Source: Pedobacter cryoconitis
GTDB lineage: Bacteria; Bacteroidota; Bacteroidia; Sphingobacteriales; Sphingobacteriaceae
Direction of reading: 5' to 3'
Assembly: GCF_014200595.1 (NCBI RefSeq)
Contig: NZ_JACHCG010000001.1
Location: forward strand, 2,046,001-2,110,000
Length of the DNA: 64,000 nucleotides
Position 1 is the first letter of the stretch. The number at the start of each line of letters is the position of its first letter. Positions 42,386 to 52,434 of the stretch are shown here, one piece after another. The translations under genes and the position numbers were made by a program. The notes beneath the pieces were generated by a model, which ran no database searches, had not been told where the DNA came from, and saw nothing but the letters and a program-made list of their open reading frames with translations.

Positions 42386-43309
42386 TTACAGATTTAAACC
42401 AATACCCGCAGCTAAACCAGCTCCGTGCCTTGTAGCGCTGTTAAATTGAGATTGAACAGCTTTACCGTCTGCTAAAAACAGCTCATCGGTACCTTTACCG
42501 GTATTGGAGTAGCTATAATTACCTCTTGCAAAAACAGATAAAACAGAGGTGAAGTGAAAGTTTATCTGCAAAAGGCCATCTGTTCCATAACCGTTAGCGG
42601 TATGCCGGAAACTTACGGGATGTTCGAATGAGTCAATCAGATTCCAATCGGCAGTTGCTTTATATTTAAGCTGTTTATAATTCACCATTCCATGCAGTGA
42701 AAGCTGGTTACTAAGCCGGAAATCGGCTTCTATACCGATGATCGGACCTGTCCAGTTAGCCTGGTAAGTACTGTTTAAAGTTTTGATAGCAGGATCAGTT
42801 TCTTCGTTGAAGTCTTTGAGGTGTAAATGTTGTGCGTCTTTCAGATAACCTGCAAATGGGCTGAGTTTAAGAAAAGGGTTAATTTTAAATTCATAACCAC
42901 CAGCTACTGCATAAGTGCGGGTAAGGCCTTCGTTGCTATTTAAATTGGCCTGGTAAACAGGATTAGTCCTGTTATCAGAACCATAGTCTGTATCAGAGAC
43001 TTGTCCGGTTTTAATAAAACTACGTTGATAACTTATTTTCAAAAAAATAGGAGACCAGATATTCAAACGAATATCCAGTCCCATACCCGGGCCTTTTATA
43101 TCTTTCCATTTGACCTCTGATAATACATTGGGGTTTTGTCCCATGCTGTTGCCAGCGATCGACCAGTTAAAATCTTGTGTGCTATAAGTACCATAAATAT
43201 TGAGTTCTATGTTGTTTTTTTCGTAACTGCGTTTTGAATGGATAGCAGTGGATTGCGACCTGGCAGATAGTGCAATAGCGAACAGAAAAAGAAACAAGTA
43301 AAATCTCAT
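42386..43309 (-). CDS. Outer-membrane barrel-like protein of the beta-glucan operon
   Basis: A 307-residue exported protein with a Sec signal (FYLFLFLFAIALSARSQ). The mature part shows alternating aromatic strands (NIELNIYGTYSTQDFNWS, GGYEFKINPFLKLSPFAGYLKD, ISLHGMVNYKQLKYKATADWN) to the C-terminal LAAGIGLNL. It is probably an outer-membrane barrel of the porin or surface type. It is third in the minus-strand operon after the GH30 and GH16 genes (36-base gap), so it may help sense or take up glucan fragments. ATG at 43309 is taken since the frame to 43342 begins with TTG. Confidence 0.75.
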   Translation of the reverse strand: MRFYLFLFLFAIALSARSQSTAIHSKRSYEKNNIELNIYGTYSTQDFNWSIAGNSMGQNPNVLSEVKWKDIKGPGMGLDIRLNIWSPIFLKISYQRSFIKTGQVSDTDYGSDNRTNPVYQANLNSNEGLTRTYAVAGGYEFKINPFLKLSPFAGYLKDAQHLHLKDFNEETDPAIKTLNSTYQANWTGPIIGIEADFRLSNQLSLHGMVNYKQLKYKATADWNLIDSFEHPVSFRHTANGYGTDGLLQINFHFTSVLSVFARGNYSYSNTGKGTDELFLADGKAVQSQFNSATRHGAGLAAGIGLNL

Positions 43310-43345
43310 GGTATTTATAGCTAAGCTGAGGGCCCTTTTCAAAAA

Positions 43346-44161
43346 TTATGAACCTACAATTTTGTAAACCTTCACGTAATCTACATACATTTTTGCAGGT
43401 AATCTGCTCTCATCAATGGTTTGTCCCGGAAGGTTACCACCAACAGCCATGTTTAACAGTAAGAAAAACGGACGGTGAAACTCGTCAGTACCATTGATAC
43501 TATTGGCAATGTTTCCTACATGAAACTGTACGTTATCTACATACCAGGTAATCGCAGTAGGAGTCCAGTCTACACGGTAAACATGATAGTCCTGAGGATT
43601 GGTGTTTGTATGGCCGCCATAAAAAGCATAAGCCTGGTCAAACCAGTGCATCGTACCCAATACTTCTGAAGAGGTATTTACATTCTCCATAATATCGATT
43701 TCTCCGCATTTTGGCCATCCTACGCTACCAATATTCGCACCAAGCATCCAGAACGCAGGCCATTGTCCTTGTCCCTGAGGTAATTTGATTCTAGCCTCAA
43801 ATCTGCCATAAGTGTATTCCTTTTTACCTCTGGTAATCATTCTTGCAGAGGTATAAGGTGCTCCGCCAACACTCTGTTTTTTTGCAGTGATAATCAGATT
43901 ACCTCCACTTACAGTCGCATTATCTGGCTGGTAGTATTGCTTTTCATTATTTCCCCAGCCGCCAGCGCCAGTTTCAAAACTCCAGTTTGCCTGGTTTACT
44001 GCATTTCCATCAAATTCATCAGACCATAGCAGCTGATAAGTTACTGCACGAGGGTCAGTATTGGTGGAAGAATTCTCTGAGGATGCATTCACATCCTTTT
44101 TACAAGAGCTCAAAAGTTGTGCGCCAGCTATCAGGCACAGCATTAAATTAATTGTTTTCAT
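43346..44161 (-). CDS. GH16-family beta-glucanase lipoprotein
   Basis: A 271-residue lipoprotein (lipobox SSC at Cys20) with a glycoside hydrolase family 16 jelly roll. The catalytic motif GEIDIMENV is complete: Glu154 nucleophile, Asp156, Glu159 acid/base. The entry WSDEFDGNAVNQANW and GGNLIITAKKQS match laminarinase-type (subfamily 3) enzymes, which cut beta-1,3-glucan at internal bonds with retention. It follows the GH30 gene by 35 bases and is co-transcribed with it; together they would degrade fungal or algal beta-glucans at the cell surface. Substrate subtype is inferred. Confidence 0.92.
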   Translation of the reverse strand: MKTINLMLCLIAGAQLLSSCKKDVNASSENSSTNTDPRAVTYQLLWSDEFDGNAVNQANWSFETGAGGWGNNEKQYYQPDNATVSGGNLIITAKKQSVGGAPYTSARMITRGKKEYTYGRFEARIKLPQGQGQWPAFWMLGANIGSVGWPKCGEIDIMENVNTSSEVLGTMHWFDQAYAFYGGHTNTNPQDYHVYRVDWTPTAITWYVDNVQFHVGNIANSINGTDEFHRPFFLLLNMAVGGNLPGQTIDESRLPAKMYVDYVKVYKIVGS

Positions 44162-44196
44162 AGGTGATAGGATTAGATTTGGTTATTAGGATTTGA

Positions 44197-46047
44197 TTAA
44201 TTCAAACTAAAGGCTTCCCATCCTGAGATAGTTGGCCTGGTACAGGTCATTTCATTTACACCATTTTCTGAAGAAAGGTAAAAACCGTTATTGCCACGAA
44301 AAGAAATTTTACCATCAGCATTGACTACCCAGTCGAATTTTTCCCATTCACTGATCGTAGCTCTGCTGCAAGTCACTGAAGCGGCACCGTTTTCAGAAGA
44401 AACATATTTGTTCATAGACATCAGCGCAATTTTGCCGCCACCTGCATCTACAATTGTGAATTTTTCCCAGTCCCCTGGAGTTGCCCGGTTACACCACATC
44501 GCTTTAACGCCGTTTTCGCCGCTCACAAACTGGTTGTTGAAACCTCTTAAACTTACAATTTGTCCGATAGGTGCTGTACCTGGATTTCCTGTTGCAGAGC
44601 CAGACCATTTAAAGGTAGCTACTGCACCGGCAGGAAGGGTATAAGTAAAAGATTGCGCTCCCCATTTAACTTTAAAGGTATTGCTTGATGATCCGCTGTT
44701 AGAAGCAATCAGTACTTTAGTACCATCGGCATTTTTAAAGGCTACGTTCTGGATGCTGCCTGCTATATTTGAAGCGATCCTTACTGCTCCAGGTCTCACA
44801 AATTTAGAAGCATGTGCAATAATGTAATAAGATACATTTCTGGTTACATTGCTTCCGTTAACTGTTAAAGCACCTTCACAAGTACTGCATCCGCCTTGCG
44901 TGTGCGGGCCATAATTTTGATCAGCAGCAAGATTCCATTCCAGCACATTACGGCTCCAATTTCTTGTAGCGCCAATAATCAGCGTATTCACGTGCCATTG
45001 TAAGTCACCGGCAAAGTTGCTTGGCCCGCCAACCCATTGCTCTGTGAAATAAATATTTTTATTAGGATAAGCATTATGCACGTCAGTCAGGGCACTGATA
45101 TTTCCACTGTACAAGTGAAAAGCAGAACCATCCACGTAAGCATTTGCCGCAGCGTCGTTTAGTACAGCCAACGGATAATCAGTACGGTCTGTATTGTGAT
45201 CATAAGCAATAATTTTAGTATTGATCTGATTTGATCTGAATTGTGGCCCAAGGTTGTTTTTGATGAAATTAGCCTGGTCAGTGGCCTGCATCACCATACT
45301 TGGATTGTTATAAGGGTTTAAAGGCTCGTTTTGCGGAGTGATCGCATCAATCGTAATGCCCTGATCGCGCATCGCTTTAATGTATTTAACCAGGTATCTT
45401 GCGTAAGCATCATAATATTCTGGTTTTAAACTACCATTCACATAAGCTCCGTTTGTTTTCATCCAGACAGGCGCTGTCCATGGTGAGCCCAGGATTTTAA
45501 TATTCGGATTGATAGCCAGAATACTTTTTAATACAGGAATCAGATCTGTCATTTCCCGGCTGATGCTAAAGTTATTCAGGTTATTATCTGTTTGACCTGC
45601 GGGAAGGTCGTTGTACGTAAAAGGTTGAGCACTTAAATCAGATGCGCCAATAGAGATCCGTAAATAGCTGATACCTATATTGGATCCGGTTGTTGCAAAT
45701 AATTCCTGAAGTAAGGTGTTTTTCTGTCCTGCGCCAAGTCCGTTAATTAAAGAGGCACTTGCTCCGGTTAAGGTATAACCAAACCCGTCAATTCCCTGGT
45801 AGGAAGTGGCTTCGTCAACGTTAATGGTCGATGGATTGGTCCCGGCATCTGGTGCGAAGGTTACGTTGGCCTGTGTTTGCAATAATTTGCTTTTGTCTGA
45901 GGTCGTTATCCATACGCTTACAGATTCATTAGCACGTGCAATTGTTGGTGCTGCCGCTGCTCCAGCGGATGAGAGATCCTTTTTACAGGAAAATAAGACG
46001 GCACAGCATAGGAGTGCACAGCCTAATAAAGACATGTTTTTGTTCAT
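44197..46047 (-). CDS. GH30-family glucanase with C-terminal trefoil-like repeats
   Basis: A 616-residue lipoprotein (lipobox FSC at Cys21). The GH30 TIM barrel runs from about residue 75 to 410, with acid/base Glu241 in TPQNEPLNPY and nucleophile Glu336 in IYFTEQWVGG, then a small beta-sandwich to about 490. Three repeats near residues 500-616 (SLRGFNNQFVSGENG, MSMNKYVSSENG, SFRGNNGFYLSSENG) form one beta-trefoil of fascin-like type, likely a polysaccharide anchor. Subfamily with trefoil and neighbour GH16 suggests endo-beta-1,6-glucanase or exo-beta-1,3-glucosidase activity on fungal cell-wall glucan. It is first in the operon. The 451-base region upstream is AT-rich, with a 12-base palindrome at 46148-46159. 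Confidence 0.92.
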   Translation of the reverse strand: MNKNMSLLGCALLCCAVLFSCKKDLSSAGAAAAPTIARANESVSVWITTSDKSKLLQTQANVTFAPDAGTNPSTINVDEATSYQGIDGFGYTLTGASASLINGLGAGQKNTLLQELFATTGSNIGISYLRISIGASDLSAQPFTYNDLPAGQTDNNLNNFSISREMTDLIPVLKSILAINPNIKILGSPWTAPVWMKTNGAYVNGSLKPEYYDAYARYLVKYIKAMRDQGITIDAITPQNEPLNPYNNPSMVMQATDQANFIKNNLGPQFRSNQINTKIIAYDHNTDRTDYPLAVLNDAAANAYVDGSAFHLYSGNISALTDVHNAYPNKNIYFTEQWVGGPSNFAGDLQWHVNTLIIGATRNWSRNVLEWNLAADQNYGPHTQGGCSTCEGALTVNGSNVTRNVSYYIIAHASKFVRPGAVRIASNIAGSIQNVAFKNADGTKVLIASNSGSSSNTFKVKWGAQSFTYTLPAGAVATFKWSGSATGNPGTAPIGQIVSLRGFNNQFVSGENGVKAMWCNRATPGDWEKFTIVDAGGGKIALMSMNKYVSSENGAASVTCSRATISEWEKFDWVVNADGKISFRGNNGFYLSSENGVNEMTCTRPTISGWEAFSLN

Positions 46048-46147
46048 AGGGTAAATTATAATATTTGGTTATTGGTTTAGGGAACGGCCGTAAATGTGAC
46101 TCAACTGAGAGAGAAAAGGGGATGCTCGGATAAAATGTAGTTACAAT

Positions 46148-46159
46148 ATAATGCATTAT
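46148..46159. promoter_or_regulatory. 12-base palindrome upstream of the beta-glucan operon
   Basis: ATAATGCATTAT is a perfect palindrome 100 bases before the GH30 start, in the otherwise featureless AT-rich gap 46048-46498 between divergent genes. It could be an operator; chance is possible given the base composition. Confidence 0.25.
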
Positions 46160-46498
46160 TTAACAACATTTTGCTAATTAATTTAATATTTCACAAAAAG
46201 GGTTTATAAACTGTATTTATTGTTAAATATAATTTCTTTCTTTTGATGGAAACAAGGTTTTAAACACTTGCTGTAATTGCGTTAATTTTACACTATGAAA
46301 AATAATTAAACCTTTTAGTAAAAATATATTATCCGTTAAATCATTATTTATTTAGCATAAAAAGCCTATTATATTTTAATATTTAACTTCAAATTCTCTT
46401 ACAGAATAAAATTTGCTTAGAAACAAGTTTATTACACAAGCTTTGCAACAATTGAAATATGCTTGCGTCTTATGATCAAATTACCAACCTAAAAACCA

Positions 46499-48931
46499 AT
46501 GACCAGGAACTACACAACCTTATTATTTTTATTCTGCCTCTCTATTTTTTTTACTTTACCTGCTGCCGCACAATCTCCAACAGGAACTATTAAAGGCTCG
46601 GTCATTGATTCTGCCACGAACAAACCGATCGACTTTATGACGATTGCCCTTAAAAGGGATAATGCTGTGATTAAAACCATGGTGGTTAATGCCTCAGGGA
46701 ACTTTAGCTTTGAGAAGATCGCTCCGGGTAAGTACATTGTAACCGCAATTGCTATTGGCTATAATGCCAAAAACGTTTCAGTAACCCTCACCAACGGAGC
46801 TGCCGACTTAGGAAGCATCCTGATGGTTTCCCAATCCAATAATTTAAAGGAAGTTTCCGTTACCGCAGACCGCCCTTTGATTAAACAGGAAATTGACCGG
46901 ATTAGCTATGATATCCAGGCAGATCCTGAAAGTAAAGGACTTACTGTGCTTGATATGATGCGTAAAGTACCATTGTTATCACTTGATGCCGATGATAATA
47001 TCAAATTAAAAGGAAGTGGTAATTATAAGATACTGATTAATGGCAAGCCTTCTACCATGGTAGCCAGAAGCCCTAAGGATGTATTACGTAGTATGCCAGC
47101 TTCTTCTATTCTTAGAATAGAGGTAATTACTACGCCGCCTGCCAAATATGATAGTGAAGGCTTATCGGGTATTATCAATATCATTACTTCAAAGAAAATT
47201 GACAACGGCTATAATGGAAGTTTAAATTTACGTTATCAGGGGCCGGTTGGCGGACCTGGAATGGGAGGTTTCGTCACTGTTAAACAAGGTAAGTTTGGAA
47301 TGACAGCTTATGGAGGAACTGGTTTTTACAGTTCACCACGAACAGAATCTTCTACGAACAGAACGACAACGGGAGATTTACCGACTACATTAATCAGTAA
47401 TGGTACACGCAGATTTGATAACAATTACCGCTATGGTGGTGTAGAGTTAAGTTATGAAATTGACACTTTAAATTTGATCACTATGGAATTGAATCCTTAT
47501 GGAGGTTATAATAAATCTTATACCAGCCAATTATTCAGTTTGACGGATGGCCATAACAATATTGGCTACAACCAGCAAGGTACAAACAGATACGGATGGA
47601 ATGGTTTTGATGCGACACTGAATTATCAATTAGGTTTTAAAGGCCATAAAGATCGTCTGCTGACTTTTTCTTATAAAAACGGCAATTCGGGAAATCCGCT
47701 GGAAAACCACCTGATTTTTCTGGACAGAGCTAATTTTACTGATCCGGACTTCAACCAGAAAAACAATAGCCGAACCAAGGAGCAAACGTTGCAACTGGAC
47801 TATATACATCCTTTAAAAAGTATTACTGTTGAAGGTGGGGTTAAAGGAATATTGAGAACAAACAAAAGTAATTTCGAATACGAAAGCCTGAACAGCGCTA
47901 CGGGGGAATTTGAGACCGATCCTGCACGTACGAATAAGTTCAACAATGATCAGGACGTTATTGGTGCTTATAATTCTTATGCTTATAACCTGAAAGACTG
48001 GGGCTTTAAAGCCGGAATACGTGCTGAAGGTACCTTTGTAAAGGCAGACTTTATTAGCGCGGGGTCTAATGTGAATACGAATTATTTCAATCTGATCCCT
48101 ACTTTATCAGTTAACCGCAAGTTTAAAGATCAGAGCAGTTTGAATTTCGGCTACACGCAAAGAATAGAAAGACCGGGTATTGATAATTTAAACCCTTTTG
48201 TAGACCGTTCTAATCCTAATTTCTGGACTACAGGTAACCCTGATCTGAAAGCTGTACTGAGTAATAATTTTGAACTGACTTACAGTAAGTTTAAAAAAGG
48301 ATCAATAAACGTAGGGTTAAGTTACAGATTTGCAAATAATACGATTCAGAACGTTGCAGTTTACAATGAGGAGGATAAAATTACCAGATCTACGTTTTTT
48401 AATATAGGTAAAGATAAAGCATTGAGTACTAATCTGAATATTAACTACCCGATTACTCCGAAATGGAATGTTGCGATGAATGGAAACATTGGCTATATCT
48501 GGATCCAGGGTGCTATTGACGGACAGCTGACTAAAAATGATGGATTAACAGGACGTGCTTATATCAATACAGGTTACAAATTTGAGCATGGATGGAAAGC
48601 AAATGCAAGCGCGACATTTGAAGCACCAGAGATCCAGTTACAGGGGCAAACCAGTGCATTTTTCTTCTCTTCTTTTAGCGGAAGTAAAGAAATCATCAAA
48701 GATAAGCTCACACTCTCTGCTGGTATCAATAACGTCTTTTCAAAATTCAGATACTACACCAATACTACACAGGGAGCTAATTTTACACAAAACTACCGTT
48801 CCCAAAATTATAACCGGGCTTTTAACGTGAGTTTGAACTGGCGTTTCGGAAAATTAAAGGATGCAATTAAAAAGAACCAGCGTGGCATTGATAACAGTGA
48901 TGTAAAGAAAAGCAGTACTTCGGGAAGTTAA
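46499..48931 (+). CDS. TonB-dependent outer-membrane receptor (OMP_b-brl_3 type)
   Basis: An 810-residue outer-membrane protein with a Sec signal (FCLSIFFTLPAAAQ). The order is: carboxypeptidase-regulatory-like domain (about residues 28-112, IKGSVIDSATNKPIDFMTI), short TonB-plug (about 120-225, with LKGSGNYKILINGKP and IIN IITSKK, joined), then a long barrel with outer-strand motif NLNPFVDRSNPNFWTTGNPDL, ending NVSLNWRFGK and a charged tail. This matches the OMP_b-brl_3 subgroup, which lacks SusD partners. Ligand unknown. It is divergent from the GH30 operon but not necessarily functionally linked. Confidence 0.88.
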   Translation: MTRNYTTLLFLFCLSIFFTLPAAAQSPTGTIKGSVIDSATNKPIDFMTIALKRDNAVIKTMVVNASGNFSFEKIAPGKYIVTAIAIGYNAKNVSVTLTNGAADLGSILMVSQSNNLKEVSVTADRPLIKQEIDRISYDIQADPESKGLTVLDMMRKVPLLSLDADDNIKLKGSGNYKILINGKPSTMVARSPKDVLRSMPASSILRIEVITTPPAKYDSEGLSGIINIITSKKIDNGYNGSLNLRYQGPVGGPGMGGFVTVKQGKFGMTAYGGTGFYSSPRTESSTNRTTTGDLPTTLISNGTRRFDNNYRYGGVELSYEIDTLNLITMELNPYGGYNKSYTSQLFSLTDGHNNIGYNQQGTNRYGWNGFDATLNYQLGFKGHKDRLLTFSYKNGNSGNPLENHLIFLDRANFTDPDFNQKNNSRTKEQTLQLDYIHPLKSITVEGGVKGILRTNKSNFEYESLNSATGEFETDPARTNKFNNDQDVIGAYNSYAYNLKDWGFKAGIRAEGTFVKADFISAGSNVNTNYFNLIPTLSVNRKFKDQSSLNFGYTQRIERPGIDNLNPFVDRSNPNFWTTGNPDLKAVLSNNFELTYSKFKKGSINVGLSYRFANNTIQNVAVYNEEDKITRSTFFNIGKDKALSTNLNINYPITPKWNVAMNGNIGYIWIQGAIDGQLTKNDGLTGRAYINTGYKFEHGWKANASATFEAPEIQLQGQTSAFFFSSFSGSKEIIKDKLTLSAGINNVFSKFRYYTNTTQGANFTQNYRSQNYNRAFNVSLNWRFGKLKDAIKKNQRGIDNSDVKKSSTSGS

Positions 48932-49057
48932 TTGCTATAAATTTAAATCAATTCACTGGCTTGACTGTTGTTCTGTAAAAGACAATCTATAAATTGCCCG
49001 TGCTCAATAAAGGTTCATTATGGCCTGAAAAGAGGCAGGATTGTACGGAATATTAGA

Positions 49058-51619
49058 ATGACAAACAAGAAAGAACAAACATTTACAGGCTTCGTTAAAG
49101 TACGCGGAGCACGCGAACATAATCTTAAAAATATAGATCTGGAAATCCCCCGTGATGCATTAGTTGTATTCACGGGTGTTTCTGGTTCCGGCAAGTCTTC
49201 CTTAGCTTTCGGCACCTTGTATGCTGAGGCACAACGCCGTTATCTGGAATCGGTATCTCCTTATGCCAGAAGACTATTTAATCAGATGGCTATTCCTGAA
49301 GTGGATGAAATAGAAGGCCTGCCTCCAGCTATTGCTTTACAACAGCAACGCGGGTCTGGAACTACACGTTCTTCTGTGGGCAGTGTAACTACTTTATCCA
49401 ATTTACTGAGAATGTTGTATTCCAGAGCCGGAGATTATCCGGACGGACAGTCTATTATCTATGCCGAGGCATTTTCTCCCAATACGCCCGAAGGAGCGTG
49501 TCCGGAATGCCATGGTTTAGGCAGAGTCTATGAAGTTACGGAGAAATCCATGGTCCCTGATGATTCGCTGACGATCCGGGAGCGTGCTATTGCAGCATGG
49601 CCTGCTGCTTGGTTAGGTCAGAATTTCAGAGATATCCTGACCACATTGGGTTATAATGTAGATGTGCCCTGGCGTGATCTTCCAAAAAAAGAACGGGATT
49701 GGATCCTGTTTACGGAAGAAAAACCGGTAGTACCTGTTTATGCCGGATTTAATCCGGCACAGGTGAAAGAGGCACTTCAAAATAAACTGGAGCCCAGTTA
49801 TATGGGGACTTTCACTGGTGCTAAAAAATATGTGCTCCATACTTTTGCTAATACGCAGAGCCAGCTGATGAAAAAGAGAGTGTCAAAGTATATGCTGAGT
49901 GGCGAATGTCCGTTATGTCACGGTAAGCGTTTACGCCAGGAATCTCTCTCCGTGAAATTCGCGGGTCTGGATATTGCGGAAATGTCCAGGGTTACGCTTT
50001 CCCGCTTGAATGAGATTTTTAGCCCCTATGCGGAAGAAAAAGCCACACGTTTAACTAAAGCTGAAAAGGAGCATCCTGAAAAAGGTATGGTCAGACAGCG
50101 GATTGCTCAGGATCTGGTTGCCCGTATCGGCGTTATGCTGGATCTGGGCCTTGGATATCTGAATTTGGAAAGAAGTACGCCTACACTTTCACCAGGAGAG
50201 TTGCAACGTTTAAGATTAGCGACACAGGTACGCTCTAATCTTTTCGGTGTTGTTTATGTATTAGATGAACCTTCCGCGGGATTACATCCCGCAGATACTG
50301 AAGCGTTGCTTAGAGCGCTGGATAGATTAAAGGATTCAGGAAATTCACTTTTTGTTGTGGAACATGAAGTTGATGTGATCCGGCATGCCGACTGGATAGT
50401 AGATGTAGGGCCTTTTGCGGGTGAAAAAGGAGGGCATGTTTTGTATAGCGGACCACCTGAAGGCCTTCGTGAAGTTGAAGATTCTCAGACCAGAAATTAT
50501 ATTTTTGGAGAAGAGCGTATCATCCCGCGAACAACCAGAACACCTAAAACATGGCTTCGTTTAGAAAATGTTACCCGTAACAATCTCAATAATTTAGCTG
50601 TTTCTTTTCCGCTGGGTGTATTTACGAGTGTAACGGGAATTTCAGGTTCAGGGAAAAGCAGTTTAGTAAGCCAGGCCTTAGTTGAACTGGTGGCTGGTGG
50701 GCTGGGACAGCAGGCAGACCTCAATGCAGAAGAAGAAACAGAGACACTGGAGACCACTAAAGTGCTCACGATAGACGGAAAGATAACGGAAGGAATGGAA
50801 GCGATCAAACGCCTGGTCCGTGTAGATCAGAAACCTATAGGCAGAACCCCAAGGTCAAACCTGGCTACCTATACCGGGTTATTTGACCAGGTCAGAAAGC
50901 TTTTTGCAGCAACCGAAATGGCAAAAAGCCGCCGTTATGATGCAGGACGTTTTTCATTCAATGTAGTGAAAGGCCGATGTCCGCATTGCGAGGGAGAAGG
51001 GTTTGTAATGGTTGAATTGTTATTTTTACCTAGTGTATATGCACCTTGCCCAACTTGCAAGGGAACAAGATATAATCCCAAAACACTGGAAATAAAATAT
51101 AAAGAAAAGAATATTGCTGATGTACTGGGGATGACTGTAGACGCTGCCTGTGAGTTTTTTAGTGCAGACCCGCAGGTATTCCGTGCATTAGACGTGGTGA
51201 GGCAGGTTGGTTTAGGCTATTTGAGATTAGGGCAGCCGGCAACGGAGCTTTCTGGCGGTGAAGCACAGCGAATTAAACTCGCTACCGAACTCCAGCGTGT
51301 TCAGCATGGCAATACCCTCTATATTCTGGATGAACCAACTACCGGGCTGCATCCATCCGACGTAGAAAAATTAATGGTACAGCTGGATAAACTTGTGGAA
51401 CAAGGAAACACGGTTGTTGTGGTGGAGCATGATATGCATGTTATCGCAGCAAGCGATTGGGTAATTGATATTGGCCCTGAAGCAGGCGAAAAAGGAGGGA
51501 TGGTTGTCGCTTCCGGCCCTCCGGCATTGGTTGCGAAGTCGAAAAATAGCCGTACTGCACCTTATTTGAATAAATTTTATAATCCTGAACACACATGGAA
51601 AAGCCCGAGGCCACTATAA
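49058..51619 (+). CDS. UvrA2-like excinuclease-family ABC ATPase
   Basis: A cytoplasmic ABC ATPase of about 853 residues with two nucleotide-binding domains. First: Walker [11 protein letters not shown] (about residue 42), signature [12 protein letters not shown]; second: Walker [11 protein letters not shown], signature [12 protein letters not shown] and Walker [10 protein letters not shown]. Zinc-binding CxxC sets [24 protein letters not shown] and CPTCKG are present. Canonical UvrA is about 940 residues; the shortfall fits class II UvrA, which lacks most of the UvrB-binding domain. Relatives aid resistance to DNA-binding drugs and damage. The ATG at 49058 directly precedes the conserved domain; longer reading to 48968 begins with a non-ATG codon. 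Confidence 0.9.
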   Translation: MTNKKEQTFTGFVKVRGAREHNLKNIDLEIPRDALVVFTGVSGSGKSSLAFGTLYAEAQRRYLESVSPYARRLFNQMAIPEVDEIEGLPPAIALQQQRGSGTTRSSVGSVTTLSNLLRMLYSRAGDYPDGQSIIYAEAFSPNTPEGACPECHGLGRVYEVTEKSMVPDDSLTIRERAIAAWPAAWLGQNFRDILTTLGYNVDVPWRDLPKKERDWILFTEEKPVVPVYAGFNPAQVKEALQNKLEPSYMGTFTGAKKYVLHTFANTQSQLMKKRVSKYMLSGECPLCHGKRLRQESLSVKFAGLDIAEMSRVTLSRLNEIFSPYAEEKATRLTKAEKEHPEKGMVRQRIAQDLVARIGVMLDLGLGYLNLERSTPTLSPGELQRLRLATQVRSNLFGVVYVLDEPSAGLHPADTEALLRALDRLKDSGNSLFVVEHEVDVIRHADWIVDVGPFAGEKGGHVLYSGPPEGLREVEDSQTRNYIFGEERIIPRTTRTPKTWLRLENVTRNNLNNLAVSFPLGVFTSVTGISGSGKSSLVSQALVELVAGGLGQQADLNAEEETETLETTKVLTIDGKITEGMEAIKRLVRVDQKPIGRTPRSNLATYTGLFDQVRKLFAATEMAKSRRYDAGRFSFNVVKGRCPHCEGEGFVMVELLFLPSVYAPCPTCKGTRYNPKTLEIKYKEKNIADVLGMTVDAACEFFSADPQVFRALDVVRQVGLGYLRLGQPATELSGGEAQRIKLATELQRVQHGNTLYILDEPTTGLHPSDVEKLMVQLDKLVEQGNTVVVVEHDMHVIAASDWVIDIGPEAGEKGGMVVASGPPALVAKSKNSRTAPYLNKFYNPEHTWKSPRPL

Positions 51620-52107
51620 GAATGAGATTACCGCTCCCAATGGGTAAAGCGTTGTTTGCAGGGGTATTGTTATTTATCGGATTTGTGGCTACCTTGATTT
51701 TATCTTTTGAATATCAAAATCAGCTGGAAGAGTTCATTGGAATAAACCTTGCTCAAATATCAATTGTTACAATAATGATAGTAATGGTTATTCCGTGGGT
51801 AATTATTGCCTGGGTGCTGCTCAGAAGATTTGCACATTATGGCCTTTTAAGCTTATACAATGATTATTTAACGATTACCAGTATAGAAAGTAGAAAACTC
51901 ATTAAGAAATACCCTGCAAATGTAATTGCTTTTGTAAAAATACAGCACCTGTCTTATAGTTTTACTTTTAAGGATGATTATAGTTTCAATAGTATTAACA
52001 TGTCTGTAGATCGGAATTGTGAAAATCAGCTGCTGGAATTCAATCCTGTTTTTCACGCTTTCATCCAGCGAAATCAAATACCTATACAAGAAGGAGTAGT
52101 GCTGTAA
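51595..52107 (+). CDS. Hypothetical protein with two membrane spans
   Basis: A 170-residue protein with two hydrophobic segments (about residues 17-37 and 54-77) and a soluble C-terminal part (IESRKLIKKYPANVIAFVKI). The layout resembles PH-like or DUF-type membrane proteins, but no family is certain. Its ATG at 51595 lies inside the UvrA-like gene (25-base overlap); a second ATG at 51622, two bases past the UvrA stop, would give a nine-residue shorter protein and is about as likely. Overlap suggests coupled translation and therefore a possible link to the ATPase. Confidence 0.55.
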   Translation: MEKPEATIRMRLPLPMGKALFAGVLLFIGFVATLILSFEYQNQLEEFIGINLAQISIVTIMIVMVIPWVIIAWVLLRRFAHYGLLSLYNDYLTITSIESRKLIKKYPANVIAFVKIQHLSYSFTFKDDYSFNSINMSVDRNCENQLLEFNPVFHAFIQRNQIPIQEGVVL

Positions 52108-52134
52108 TTTTAAGAATGCATTAAATCAATTTAA

Positions 52135-52341
52135 ATGGAAACTAACGATATGATACCGGCAGATTTGCAAAAACTGTTTGATCAAAAAGAAACGGCTTAT
52201 AAAAATTTTCAGTCATTTTCGGCTTCCTCTAAAAGGATCATCCTGGAATGGATACTGAAAGCAAAAAAGACGGAAACAAGAGAAAAAAGAATAGTACATA
52301 CCGTTGAGCTTGCAGAAAGAAACATAAAAGCTAATCATTAA
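52135..52341 (+). CDS. Stand-alone YdeI/OmpD-associated domain protein
   Basis: A 68-residue cytoplasmic protein that matches only the C-terminal part of the YdeI/OmpD-associated (bacteriocin-protection) family: FQSFSASSKRIILEWILKAKKTETREKRIVHTVELAERNIKANH. Full-length relatives have an additional N-terminal YdeI domain, absent here. It looks complete, with its own ATG and stop, 27 bases after the previous gene, so it is a natural one-domain form. Role: probably stress or peptide tolerance, not established. Confidence 0.7.
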   Translation: METNDMIPADLQKLFDQKETAYKNFQSFSASSKRIILEWILKAKKTETREKRIVHTVELAERNIKANH

Positions 52342-52434
52342 TCACTGATAAACACCTGATTTTAAACATGGCCGGATATTTGATTCCTTTATCAACGAGT
52401 GGATTTTTTAATCGAGCTGCTCACTGCCTATCTT

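Noticed and set aside
46048..46498. 451-base gene-free region
   Set aside because: It holds only AT-rich runs and the 12-base palindrome listed; no promoter matches the Bacteroidota consensus well enough to annotate.
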